From Candidatus Bathyarchaeota archaeon (lineage in GTDB: Archaea > Thermoproteota > Bathyarchaeia > Bathyarchaeales > Bathycorpusculaceae): 64,000 bases of DNA. The notes beneath the pieces were generated by a model. The model searched no databases. It had not been told where the DNA came from and was given only the letters and a program-made list of their open reading frames with translations. A program made the translations under genes and the position numbers. Location: contig JAOZHS010000001.1 of assembly GCA_026014745.1 (NCBI GenBank), positions 1,178,001-1,242,000 of the forward strand. The letters run 5' to 3'. Shown piece after piece: positions 52,539 through 60,616 of the stretch; positions within the stretch are counted from its first letter, which is position 1; every line of letters starts with the position of its first letter.

Positions 52539-53228
52539 TCATCTCAAGCTTTCTTTACCTTCGCTCTTTCGGGCGTTATGAGTTTTTGTGTTTCTTCTAA
52601 TTATAAGATAAGCCAAAAGAGGTATTAGCACTAACAAAAGTATGATTGCCGCTATGAGGTACTCTTGCCCGTTAGGTGTAGGTGCAGGTGCATCGATTAT
52701 AGTTATTATTCCGAAGAGTTGGCTGTATTGATTTTCTATAAATATTGGTTCTTCAGTGGAATTATATGTAACTTGTAAGTTTACTCCTAAACTGTTAATT
52801 TCTATAGTTTCAGTGGGTGCGTACAAGGTTTTATTACCGTAATTCCATGGGGAATAGTCACATCCGTTGCCAGTATAGAAACGGGTACCGCATTTACTAA
52901 CTGTGGTGAGATTATCTTTGAGTACGCTTTCTGGATTGAAATGGGGTGAAATCGCGGAAAAGTTGGATGCTATGCTCGTTGGAAAATAAGCAGGTACTAT
53001 CGATTTGTTTACTAAATCACCATCTTGTATGATGTGCTCGATTGTTTCATAAAATGTCAAGTCTCCATTTCCAGCATCTACTAAGGCTTTAGCGGCATTA
53101 TCGGTGACAACTATTACTGGGATAGGGGCAACTTTTGCGTCTGTGGGTTGAATTGGGATAGTCGTACATAGGCAAAGTACGATTAGTATTATTGAGGCTG
53201 GTATGATTGTTGTCTGTTTTCGCTTCAA
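52539..53228 (-). CDS. Exported protein with C-terminal membrane anchor
   Basis: 229 aa. Signal peptide near residues 8-29 (IPASIILIVLCLCTTIPIQP), extracellular region with N-x-S/T sites and a single Cys pair (SKCGTR, NGCDY), a membrane helix near 190-212 and a basic tail rich in Arg/Lys/Ser. Family unknown. The terminus RRNTKTHNARK resembles stop-transfer ends. Confidence 0.65.
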   Translation of the reverse strand: MKRKQTTIIPASIILIVLCLCTTIPIQPTDAKVAPIPVIVVTDNAAKALVDAGNGDLTFYETIEHIIQDGDLVNKSIVPAYFPTSIASNFSAISPHFNPESVLKDNLTTVSKCGTRFYTGNGCDYSPWNYGNKTLYAPTETIEINSLGVNLQVTYNSTEEPIFIENQYSQLFGIITIIDAPAPTPNGQEYLIAAIILLLVLIPLLAYLIIRRNTKTHNARKSEGKESLR

Positions 53229-53465
53229 TAGGTTTCCCTTCCTTCTTCGTGTATTAGGGCTGTTATAAAATTTTACTTAGAACTTGTTTGTAGGCGGCAC
53301 CCTTGCGTTTGCTCACTTTATTTTACTTTTTGACCCCAAATTTTGCTCGGAGACGAAGCTAAAGTTTGGGTTTAGACGTTTTGTGACAGTGAGTGACCAG
53401 TCACAAATCCATAAAACGAGTGCCTTGAGAAGTTAACTATGGGTAGCTGTAAGAGGTGACAACAT

Positions 53466-53768
53466 TTGAAATTAATGGTTTGTTTAACACATACCCCTGA
53501 AAATTGCCTTGCCCGAGCGGAGTATAAAGAAGAGGGCAAAAAATGGATTGCTAACATGCGGAAATCAGCCGAAACCTTGGGCGTGAAAATAGAAAGTGCC
53601 TACGTAACTCCTAATGAGCACACTTTTTATCTTGTTCTTGAAAGTGATGATTTTAAAAAGGTCTCTGAGTTCCTTGGTCCGCCAATGCTTCAGCTTCATT
53701 CTGGAAAAATCTCGCCTGTTATGACCTTTGAAGAAGCTTTTGGGCTTTCTTTTATGGAGAAAAAATAA
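53466..53768 (+). CDS. Small DUF3303-like alpha/beta protein
   Basis: 100 aa. LMVCLTHTPENCLARAEY begins a ferredoxin-like fold similar in style to DUF3303 and GYD proteins; later blocks ESAYVTPNEHTFYLVLES and VMTFEEAFG agree with a dimeric alpha/beta barrel. Start TTG at 53466 with GAGGTGA about 6 nt upstream. Precedes a GYD-like gene in the same direction, spacing 50 nt. Confidence 0.65.
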   Translation: MKLMVCLTHTPENCLARAEYKEEGKKWIANMRKSAETLGVKIESAYVTPNEHTFYLVLESDDFKKVSEFLGPPMLQLHSGKISPVMTFEEAFGLSFMEKK

Positions 53769-53818
53769 TCCCTCAATAAATCCATTGATGTGTGAAGCGA
53801 TTTCTCGGAGGTGAGATT

Positions 53819-54082
53819 TTGTTATTTATTAATCTTGGAAGATTCCGCAAAACACCTGACAAGAACGAATTAGGTGACACCGCTAAAATAATGGCACAGT
53901 GGAAGGCAAAGGGCATTACTATGCTGAGTTGGTACTGGACTTTGGGGCGCTACGATACGGTAGTTGTATTTGAGGCTGCAAGCGAGAAAGAAGCGATGAA
54001 ACTGTCGATTGATATTTCGGAATGGGTTACCACAGAAACTCTCGTAGCGGTACCCAGAAAAGAGGCCATCGCGCTGCTTTAA
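53819..54082 (+). CDS. GYD-domain-like small protein
   Basis: 87 aa from TTG 53819. GGAGGTGA (53807-53814) sits 7 nt before this TTG, whereas the first in-frame GTG (53792) lies upstream of the ribosome site, so TTG is right. The ITMLSWYWTLGRYDTVVVFEA block with LGRYD is the GYD signature. Members form dimeric alpha/beta barrels; function unknown. Paired with the preceding small gene. Confidence 0.75.
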   Translation: MLFINLGRFRKTPDKNELGDTAKIMAQWKAKGITMLSWYWTLGRYDTVVVFEAASEKEAMKLSIDISEWVTTETLVAVPRKEAIALL

Positions 54083-54577
54083 CAGCTACTACGCATTAAC
54101 CTTTAGTTACTCCACAACCCCTTTAGCACCTAATCATCGCCTTTAAACTCTATTTGTAGCCTATTTGGATGCTAATATTCAAGGTATGCAGAAATCGATA
54201 GAGGGGGAGGGGTAGGCGGGCATATTTGGTGTCTATTAGTGGTTCTATGCAGAAACCTAAGAGGGGTAGGTCACTATTGATGGAAAACAAGCCCAAAAGT
54301 ATGTTGAAACATAGTAGAAATCGCCGCCCGAAATAAGCGCGGGTGGCTGGGTCTTTATGGTCACCTGTAGAATGGCTTGGTTTTTTGCGTGTTTTTTGTT
54401 AGTCAAGAAAGTTTGACTAACTTTTCGGGGGTTTAGTCAAGGTTCGTTGACGAAAAAGCATTTAACAAATCTTCGCCCATTAGGTGTTTGGGTTAAGCAT
54501 GGACACAAAACGCTCTGCCGCTGTTTCTCCTCTTTCTAATCGTCCGTGCTTAGCCCTTCCCCTATAAAGCGGGGCAA
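54083..54577. other. Long intergenic region with G-rich repeats and a palindrome
   Basis: About 495 nt. Two similar G-rich segments start TATGCAGAAA (near 54185-54220 and 54246-54273) and contain AGAGGGG.AGG-type runs, so a G-quadruplex or a small RNA is possible. Near 54323-54347 an inverted repeat GCCGCCCG/CGGGTGGC could be a terminator-like stem. The GTCAA palindrome is listed separately. Downstream a 22-codon frame (ATG 54499) was seen and not called. I see no tRNA. Confidence 0.35.
54399..54440. promoter_or_regulatory. Inverted-repeat operator TTAGTCAA-N6-TTGACTAA plus extra half-site
   Basis: TTAGTCAA (54399-54406), GAAAGT, TTGACTAA (54413-54420), then a third TTAGTCAA (54433-54440). 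The core GTCAAGAAA..TTGAC repeats the operator at 3717-3732 with the same 6-nt spacing. A TATA-like CATTTAACAAAT follows near 54459. The gene it would control is not obvious: no annotated plus-strand gene starts here, and the next gene on the minus strand ends here. Confidence 0.5.
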
Positions 54578-54754
54578 TTAGTTGCTGCTTTTCTTAAACC
54601 AAGCAAACCCAATTAACGCGACGGTAACGGCTGCCAACGCTGCGGCGGGGTTAACGCTTTGCAACGCCGAGTAGGTTGCCGCGAAAATCAAACTGCCCGT
54701 TATCAACGAGAAAACCACAACTAAGCCGCCTATGGCGACGTTTCTTTTGCTCAT
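54578..54754 (-). CDS. Small membrane protein, 58 aa
   Basis: A frame from ATG 54754 reads MSKRNVAIGGLVVVFSLITG, then SLIFAATYSALQSVNPAAAL, AAVTVALIGF and a basic end FKKSSN, ending in TAA 54580-54578. Two membrane helices are predicted. TTGGAGAC lies about 10 nt upstream of the ATG. Below the usual length limit for automatic calling, but composition and ribosome site support it. Function unknown. Confidence 0.65.
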   Translation of the reverse strand: MSKRNVAIGGLVVVFSLITGSLIFAATYSALQSVNPAAALAAVTVALIGFAWFKKSSN

Positions 54755-54889
54755 TATTTATGTCTCCAAGTATCCTTAGAGACGGATTTTGATTTAATGC
54801 CACGCTTCAGAACAGGGTGTTCAAAGATTAGCACAACAAAAAATGTTCAAAGATAAAAGGAAAAATTTTCTTGTTTAAAAGGGAGGGGT

Positions 54890-55168
54890 TTAGTCTTCCT
54901 CTTCTACGGCGCATTCTTTAATTTTGAGTTTGTTTTCGCCGTCGCTGATGACTTTAAACGCGTCAAGTTCATGTTTGTGGAGGAACTTTTTCACGTTCAA
55001 CTTCACGTATTTCTTGGCTAGGGCTGGGCCTTCGCCCTTGACGGTTACGTTTTTGCCTTCAGTTGCGGTTTCTCCGCCTGTTTTTTCTTTGAGGAACTCG
55101 GAGAGTTTGTCAAGCAGTTTGTTTTCGTCGCCTTTGAGTTCGGAAGCGTCAATTTTCATTTCAACCAT
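54890..55168 (-). CDS. eL22-like ribosomal protein
   Basis: 92 aa from ATG 55168 (GAGGTGA about 8 nt upstream; GTG 55180 would lie within the ribosome site). The second half matches eL22: NVTVKGEGPALAKKYVKL and NVKKFLHKHELDAFKVI line up with the TVTSEVPFSKRYLKYL and TKKYLKKNNLRDWLRVV blocks of eukaryotic RPL22, and both end in an acidic tail (here EEED). The first half, KLLDKLSEFLKEKT, fits the FEQFLQERIKV helix. eL22 was long considered eukaryotic, with archaeal homologues reported from some lineages. Structural role in the large subunit is inferred. Confidence 0.72.
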   Translation of the reverse strand: MVEMKIDASELKGDENKLLDKLSEFLKEKTGGETATEGKNVTVKGEGPALAKKYVKLNVKKFLHKHELDAFKVISDGENKLKIKECAVEEED

Positions 55169-55325
55169 TTTTTGTTTCACCTCGATTCCTGTACGCCAAT
55201 ACTGTTGCCTTAGGTTTCATAGCTACTGCATTGATAAGTTTTCCGCTCCCCACAGCCACAACAATGATTCGGGGAAGCATAATGTTAAAGAGCAAACAAC
55301 CAAAAATACTTCCCGTGGATACCTC

Positions 55326-55886
55326 GTGACCGAAAACAAAAAACCGTCCCCCCCAGAATTCAAAACCAACGGCGCCATAACTCAACAAGGCGTCCAAATC
55401 TCTGAGCAGAGCAGTATCGACGCCCTCTCACAGCGCGGATATGGCACCTCCGAAGGTAAAACGTTTACGTTAACCTTTTTTGAAGCGCTCTACCTCCAAG
55501 ACAAAGGCATGCTCGAAGCCAAAACCCCACAGGGCGCAACCGCCGACTTCGCTGCGCTGCTGCAACTTTATGAGGCTCAGAACAAAAACGCATGGGTTAA
55601 CTACCTTGTTTATCGGGATCTGCGCGGTCGCGGTTATGTGGTTCGGGAAGGGTTTGGGGTAGGCGCTGATTTTCGCATCTATGACCGAGGCACCTATGGC
55701 AAAGACACCGCGCCCTACCTTGTGTTAGTGACTCAGGAAGGACAGCCGCTGCCGACAAGGGAGTTGGCGGATGCTGTGGGGAAGTGTCAGAGTCAACAAA
55801 AAGAGTTGATTGTGGCGGTTATGAACCGCCGAGGCGAAGTAGTCTACTACTCGGTGGGGGAACTCCATTTTCCCCCGTCGACTTAG
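55326..55886 (+). CDS. endA: tRNA-splicing endonuclease-like protein (EndA family), catalytic His missing
   Basis: 186 aa from GTG 55326, the right length for archaeal EndA. VYRDLRGRGYVVREGFGVGA, DFRIYDRG and LIVAVMNRRGEVVYYS match the C-terminal catalytic domain. Of the triad, Tyr119 (DFRIYDRG) and Lys159 (CQSQQKELIV) are present, but the His expected about ten residues after the Tyr aligns with Thr128 in KDTAPYLV. The protein may be the structural partner in a heteromeric enzyme, or a variant with altered activity. The upstream part of the same frame (54924-55325) is a shadow of the divergent gene and is excluded. Confidence 0.78.
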   Translation: MTENKKPSPPEFKTNGAITQQGVQISEQSSIDALSQRGYGTSEGKTFTLTFFEALYLQDKGMLEAKTPQGATADFAALLQLYEAQNKNAWVNYLVYRDLRGRGYVVREGFGVGADFRIYDRGTYGKDTAPYLVLVTQEGQPLPTRELADAVGKCQSQQKELIVAVMNRRGEVVYYSVGELHFPPST

Positions 55887-56932
55887 AGGCGCCGTTTGGT
55901 ATCTATGAGGTCCTGCACCGTTAAAGTTTCTATGGTTAGTTTGTAATTCATTTGTGCCCGCACTTTGCCACGCACTGCATCGCCGCCATAGCTGAAAGCA
56001 ACGATGACTCCTCCGCGTGCACGGATCTTTGCGAGTGCCGCTGCGAAGCTGTCGATGACGGTCATGCTTATGTTGTCAGCTTGTTTGATGAGGAGGGGTT
56101 GTCCGCTGCTTGTGTAGCCGTCTATGCCAAGGGCTGCGTCGCGGCTGCTGGCTGGTTTTCCGTCAAGACGCTTCATGACCCATTCGTTGAATTCGCGGCT
56201 GGTGAGTTTGCGTAGGCTGCGTTCGCTGACGCGGCGTTTTTTGAGGATGAGAAATGCGCCTGTTCCGCCGCCTGCCACCGCCACTACGGCTACTGCTGCT
56301 TCCACGGCGACCCAGGGGAAGTCGCCTGCGGTTTGGGCTATAGATGATTCTTCAACATATCCTTCGCCGTCGCATTCTGGGCAGATTATGGTTCCTGTGC
56401 CGTCGCATTCGGGGCACTCAGTTGAACCCTCGACGTATCCGGCTCCGTCGCATTCTGGGCAGGTGATTTCATCTAATTCCACCGTTATACTGCTATGTTG
56501 GTAGATTTGCATTTGGCTACTATAGGTTCCTAAGTAGCTGATTTCTAAGGAAACTATGGTTGTTTCGCCTGCGGGGAAGTCAACGGTGGTGCTGTTTTTG
56601 TGGTTGGAAAAGTCGGCTGTTACGGTGGCTTCTACATCGAAGTCTTCTTTGTTGATGAAGGTGCCGTTAATGATGGTTAACCCGTTTTTTTGTTCCACGG
56701 TTGTGGAGCCCGTCTTCTGTATTTTCGGCGTTATGGTGCCCGCTCCAGAGCATTCGGGGCAGACTGTTTCGCCGCCTGCATCAATTTCGCCTGTGCCGTC
56801 GCATTCGGGGCAATCTATCTCGCCGGTTCCTTTGCATTCAGGGCACTTCACTAATTTTGCTTCCACGATAGTTAAGGATGCCAAAATAAAAATTCCAATT
56901 AATAGGAGTGTTATTGCTTTCTTTTTCATCAA
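55883..56932 (-). CDS. Signal peptide, DnaJ-type zinc fingers, membrane helix and Mrr-like domain fusion
   Basis: 349 aa. Signal peptide near 5-25, then two groups of CxxCxGxG elements (CPECKGTG, CPECDGTG, CPECSGAG; and CPECDGAG, CPECDGTG, CPECDGEG) like the zinc centre of DnaJ, flanking a beta-sandwich region. A membrane helix (about 205-230) follows, then RRVSERSLRKLTSREFNEWVMKRL and a cytosolic domain with GIDGYTSSGQPLLIKQADNI and GGVIVAFSYGGDAVRGKV, resembling the restriction-endonuclease-like (Mrr-type) domains. D ... QxK replaces the usual D ... ExK. The fusion suggests a membrane-spanning sensor or defence component. The gene's stop overlaps the EndA-like stop convergently. Confidence 0.75.
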   Translation of the reverse strand: MMKKKAITLLLIGIFILASLTIVEAKLVKCPECKGTGEIDCPECDGTGEIDAGGETVCPECSGAGTITPKIQKTGSTTVEQKNGLTIINGTFINKEDFDVEATVTADFSNHKNSTTVDFPAGETTIVSLEISYLGTYSSQMQIYQHSSITVELDEITCPECDGAGYVEGSTECPECDGTGTIICPECDGEGYVEESSIAQTAGDFPWVAVEAAVAVVAVAGGGTGAFLILKKRRVSERSLRKLTSREFNEWVMKRLDGKPASSRDAALGIDGYTSSGQPLLIKQADNISMTVIDSFAAALAKIRARGGVIVAFSYGGDAVRGKVRAQMNYKLTIETLTVQDLIDTKRRL

Positions 56933-57141
56933 CAGTTCCTTCCCAAGCTCACAAAGACATCTACTAGCCTATTGTTAGGTTGGCTTTAATTAACTTGCGG
57001 AGTAAACTCGGTTTGTACACTTTGGCGCTGGGTTTTTTGGTATCTGATACAGTCAACACGTGATTATGGGCTGCTGCCAATATCCAAAACCTGCGTCCTC
57101 TTAGAAATCCTTAAGTTACAACTTCACTTCACCAATTCTTG

Positions 57142-57948
57142 ATGGTCTTTATGGCAGCAAAATCTTACACTTGGAATGCATCCGACTATGCCAAAAACTC
57201 CGCCAACCAATATCAGTGGGCAAAAGAACTCTTTCCCAAACTCCACCTAACAGGAAGTGAAGCGCTTCTTGATCTGGGCTGTGGAGACGGCAAAATCACT
57301 GCAGAACTTGCCAACGCCCTCCCCGATGGCAAAGTCGTAGGCGTGGACAGCAGCAAAGAGATGATTGCGCTTGCCAACAAAAACTTCGCCTCAGGCTATC
57401 CTAATCTGCGTTTTATGGTTATGGATGCGCGGGCTTTGAGCTTTGAGGGCGAGTTTGACCGTGTGTTCTCAAACGCGGTGCTACACTGGATTGTGAACCA
57501 AAAACCTGTGTTGGATGGTGTGCATCGGAGCCTCAGACGCGGCGGGCGGTTATTGTTTCAGATGGCAGGCAAAGGCAACGCCCAAGCCATAATCGGCATC
57601 CTAGAAGAACTCAAACAAATCGAACCCTGGAGCCGCTTCTTTGCTGACACGGCGTTTCCATATGGCTTCTTCTCCGCAGAAGAATACACCGCGTTTCTGC
57701 AAACTTCAGGGCTAGAACCTGTGCGCGTGGAGCTTTTAGCTAAAGATATGATGCACCCAAACGCAGAAGCCCTAAAAGGCTGGATACGCACCACCTGGCT
57801 CCCCTTCACCGACAAGCTGCCCGAAGAATTAAAACCACAATTCGTCGAGGCCATAGCGAAGCGTTACTTAGAGTTGCACCCCGCTGATGCTGAGGGCAAA
57901 ATACATGTGAGCATGATGCGGCTCGAGGTAGAAGCCACCAAACCCTAA
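57142..57948 (+). CDS. Class I SAM-dependent methyltransferase (Tam-like)
   Basis: 268 aa. LLDLGCGDGKITAELANALP is the glycine-rich motif I, VVGVDSSKEMIALA the acidic strand, FDRVFSNAVLHWI motif IV. The layout and YKNNSANQYQWAKEL-type start are like trans-aconitate 2-methyltransferase. The substrate is unknown. Start ATG 57142 or 57151; a TATA-like CCTTAAGTTAC lies about 30 nt upstream. Confidence 0.88.
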   Translation: MVFMAAKSYTWNASDYAKNSANQYQWAKELFPKLHLTGSEALLDLGCGDGKITAELANALPDGKVVGVDSSKEMIALANKNFASGYPNLRFMVMDARALSFEGEFDRVFSNAVLHWIVNQKPVLDGVHRSLRRGGRLLFQMAGKGNAQAIIGILEELKQIEPWSRFFADTAFPYGFFSAEEYTAFLQTSGLEPVRVELLAKDMMHPNAEALKGWIRTTWLPFTDKLPEELKPQFVEAIAKRYLELHPADAEGKIHVSMMRLEVEATKP

Positions 57949-58062
57949 GAGGCGTCAGATAGGGGGTGGGGGCGGAAAACAATTGGCGAAGAAACAGTCA
58001 ACTACAAAATGCGGTCGAATAGAGCCAGAAAATAGAAAATATTTTTAGCTTAAATTATCGCT

Positions 58063-58344
58063 TCAGGTGATGGCTGTTGGGGAAAGCATTGTTTTGTCTC
58101 TTAGGTTACTTGTTCTTTCCTCAATGATGGTTGTCAGTGTGGTCTTAACATTGTGTAATTTTCTAATTTGCCAACTAATTATCCTTCTGAGGTCATCAGT
58201 TGATTCTGCTGTCACTCTTACGACTATGTCGTAAGCGCCAAAAACAGGTGAAGCCTCTTCTATACCTTCAATTCTTCTAAGTTCCCGAGTAACATCAAAT
58301 TCACAGCCGGTTTCTGTGTTTATGAAGACATACGCTGTAGGCAC
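58063..58344 (-). CDS. Lrp/AsnC ligand-binding domain protein without DNA-binding domain
   Basis: 93 aa from GTG 58344 with GAGG 7 nt upstream; the longer frame from 58407 adds non-family residues. MPTAYVFINTETGCEFDVTR, then EEASPVFGAYDIVVRVTAE and HNVKTTLTTIIEE are the RAM/AsnC effector domain. Without a helix-turn-helix it probably binds an amino acid or similar and acts as a dimer or cofactor for a partner regulator. Confidence 0.85.
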   Translation of the reverse strand: MPTAYVFINTETGCEFDVTRELRRIEGIEEASPVFGAYDIVVRVTAESTDDLRRIISWQIRKLHNVKTTLTTIIEERTSNLRDKTMLSPTAIT

Positions 58345-58569
58345 GACAAATCCTCTGACAATTAGTGGTAGCGTCAGTTTAAAAAACTTGGGGAAAAAAA
58401 TTGACATTTGTCCAATCCAAGCAAGCGTTAACTTGAAAATTTAGACAGTTGATAACCGATAAAAGTGCCCGCAAAGCAGCAATCTGCCGCTAAATTGTCC
58501 TTTGCAGCCATTAATGTAAATGCTTTTTAATGTAGGCACCTATACAACCGAAAAAGGGGATAACTAAAG

Positions 58570-59136
58570 ATGGAAGCTACCAAACTTGTCATAGGCTTAA
58601 GCGGCATGCCCGGCTCCGGCAAATCCCTCGTAGTCGAAACCGCCAAAGAACTAGGCTACGACATCGTAACCATGGGCGATGTTATCCGTGAAGAAACAAA
58701 AAAACGCGGGCTGGACCTCAACCCCCAAAACGTCGGCAAAGTCATGCTTGCCCTACGCGCGGAAGGCGGCAACTATGTCATCGCCGAAAAATGTGTCCCC
58801 AAAATCCAAGCCCAACCCAACCGCCGTGTACTCGTTGATGGACTCCGCAGCCTATACGAAGCTGACATCTTCAAATCACATTTCCCCCGTTTCACACTCG
58901 TCGCCGTCCACGCGTCCCCCGCAATAAGATTTGAACGCCTCAAAGTACGCGGGCGAAGCGATGACCCCCAAGATTGGGCGGTTTTTCATGAACGCGACAT
59001 GCGCGAACTCGGCGTTGGCTTGGGAAACGTTATAGCGTTGGCTGAGCAAATAATAGTTAACGATGACAGCATTGAACGCTTCAAGGCGTTAGTGCGTGAG
59101 GATTTTGGCAGGATTGAACAGAAATGGTTGAAGTAA
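58570..59136 (+). CDS. UPF0200 family P-loop nucleotide kinase-like protein
   Basis: 188 aa. GMPGSGKS (residues 12-19) is the Walker A motif; VTMGDVIREETKKRGLD and GLRSLYEADIFK match UPF0200, a dephospho-CoA-kinase- or adenylate-kinase-like family of unknown function. Overlaps the next gene by 13 nt, a pairing conserved in archaea. Confidence 0.9.
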   Translation: MEATKLVIGLSGMPGSGKSLVVETAKELGYDIVTMGDVIREETKKRGLDLNPQNVGKVMLALRAEGGNYVIAEKCVPKIQAQPNRRVLVDGLRSLYEADIFKSHFPRFTLVAVHASPAIRFERLKVRGRSDDPQDWAVFHERDMRELGVGLGNVIALAEQIIVNDDSIERFKALVREDFGRIEQKWLK

Positions 59137-59528
59137 CAGTTACTATAGAAGTAGACGTAAACCCCACAGAAGACGAGGATAAAGTCCGCGCGGCAGTCAA
59201 CAACGTTTTAGGCAACGCCAAAATCACAATGGCACCCGCCGCCAAAGGCAGCCTCCTAACAGCAACGGCAAAAGGCCAAGACTCACTCATAAAACTCCGC
59301 AACATGCTCCGCAACGACCGCGTACGCGACGCTGCTCGTAAGCTCCTCTTCAAATCCATCCGCGGAGACAAGCTTCGCTTTTGCCTAAACAAACAAGTTG
59401 CATACGCTGGGCATGCTTCATTTTGTGAGGAAACCGCCGAATCCCCCCTTGGACCCCTAAAATTCACCATAGAAACCAACGACACCCAACAACTCGTTGA
59501 GTGGCTAGCAGAAAAAACCGAACGATGA
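59124..59528 (+). CDS. UPF0201 family protein (RNA-binding-like)
   Basis: 134 aa: VTVTIEVDVNPTEDEDKVRA, LRNDRVRDAARKLLFKSI and FCLNKQVAYAGHASFCEE match the archaeal UPF0201 family, predicted to bind RNA. It overlaps UPF0200 upstream and is 9 nt from the MBL nuclease. Function is inferred from family and operon. Confidence 0.88.
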   Translation: MVEVTVTIEVDVNPTEDEDKVRAAVNNVLGNAKITMAPAAKGSLLTATAKGQDSLIKLRNMLRNDRVRDAARKLLFKSIRGDKLRFCLNKQVAYAGHASFCEETAESPLGPLKFTIETNDTQQLVEWLAEKTER

Positions 59529-59537
59529 GGATGCAGC

Positions 59538-60554
59538 GTGGCTGAGAGGGCGGGAGTAACCAAAACGGGCGCAGTGCTTTTGGGCGATAGCGTAGCCTGC
59601 GACGCCTTTGACGCCGACCGACCGCTACGGGTAGTCACGCATGCACACGCCGACCACCTCTATGGGCTGCGTCGAAGCGTGAAAAGCTGCGAAAAAGTCC
59701 TCATGACCCCTGCCACACGCGACCTCACCGAAACCCTCAACCCAACCATGAAGCTACGCTCCGACTGCGTGGAATGCCTCGAATACGGCAAAGTCCTCGA
59801 GTACGGAGAAGAAAAAATAAGCTTACTCAAAGCCGACCACATCTTGGGCGCTTGCCAAGTGCTTGTGGAAGATAAAGGGGGCATTCGAATTGCCTGGAGC
59901 GGCGATTTTCGTATTGACAACACCCCCGTCGTAGACTGCGACGTGCTTGTGGTGGAAGCTACTTATGGCAGCCCCAGTTGCCGACGCAACTTCGACGTTG
60001 ACGTGCGCAAATTGTTGGTGTCGATGGTGGAGAAGCGGCTCAGAGGCGGCGCCGTCTACGTGTTTGGTTACCATGGCAAAATGCAAGAAGTCATGCAGTT
60101 GCTTCGAGACGCTGATGTGCAGGTGCCCTTTGTGATGCCTGAACGCGTCTATGAAGTCACTAAAGTCTGCGAACGTCACGGTATGAATCTCGGCTGCACT
60201 GCACTATCAACCGCCCACGATGGACAAGAACTCCTAAACAACAACCTCCCCTGCGTAGCCTTCTATCACATGAACCAACGCCAACACGTCGGCTTACGTA
60301 ACGCGCGGATATGTGTGAGCGGATGGGAATTCAGCCAGCCTTGCCGACAAATCGGCGAACACGAATACCTCGTCGCATTAAGCGACCACTCCGATTTTGA
60401 CGGGTTAATTGAGTATGTACGTCGCAGCCGTGCAAAGCAGGTCATCACCGACAATTACCGCAGCAACGGCGATGCCCTAGCCAAGGAACTCTGCAAACGC
60501 CTTGGCGTGCACGCAGTCGCTATGCCTCGTGGCGCTGGACAAACGACGCTTTAG
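59538..60554 (+). CDS. MBL-fold nuclease, mRNA 3'-end processing factor-like
   Basis: 338 aa. THAHADHLYGL holds HxHxDH, the catalytic metal site of CPSF73/beta-CASP-type nucleases, but the KH domain of archaeal CPSF proteins is not seen. VLEYGEEKISLLKADHILGA and IAWSGDFRIDNTPVVDCD, VVEATYG are the next conserved blocks. It probably acts on RNA or DNA. Encoded directly after the UPF0201 protein. Start GTG 59538. Confidence 0.85.
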   Translation: MAERAGVTKTGAVLLGDSVACDAFDADRPLRVVTHAHADHLYGLRRSVKSCEKVLMTPATRDLTETLNPTMKLRSDCVECLEYGKVLEYGEEKISLLKADHILGACQVLVEDKGGIRIAWSGDFRIDNTPVVDCDVLVVEATYGSPSCRRNFDVDVRKLLVSMVEKRLRGGAVYVFGYHGKMQEVMQLLRDADVQVPFVMPERVYEVTKVCERHGMNLGCTALSTAHDGQELLNNNLPCVAFYHMNQRQHVGLRNARICVSGWEFSQPCRQIGEHEYLVALSDHSDFDGLIEYVRRSRAKQVITDNYRSNGDALAKELCKRLGVHAVAMPRGAGQTTL

Positions 60555-60616
60555 TTACGTTTTTTTGGTTAGGTTTATTGCCTTCGGCGAAACTATCTTC
60601 CTAAATACTCTACGTG

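Noticed and set aside
54499-54567. 22-codon frame after the GTCAA operator
   Set aside because: Too short and without a ribosome site to call as a gene.
54924-55325. Extended N-terminal frame of the EndA-like gene
   Set aside because: It overlaps the divergent eL22-like gene and lacks protein-like composition; the GTG at 55326 gives the family length.
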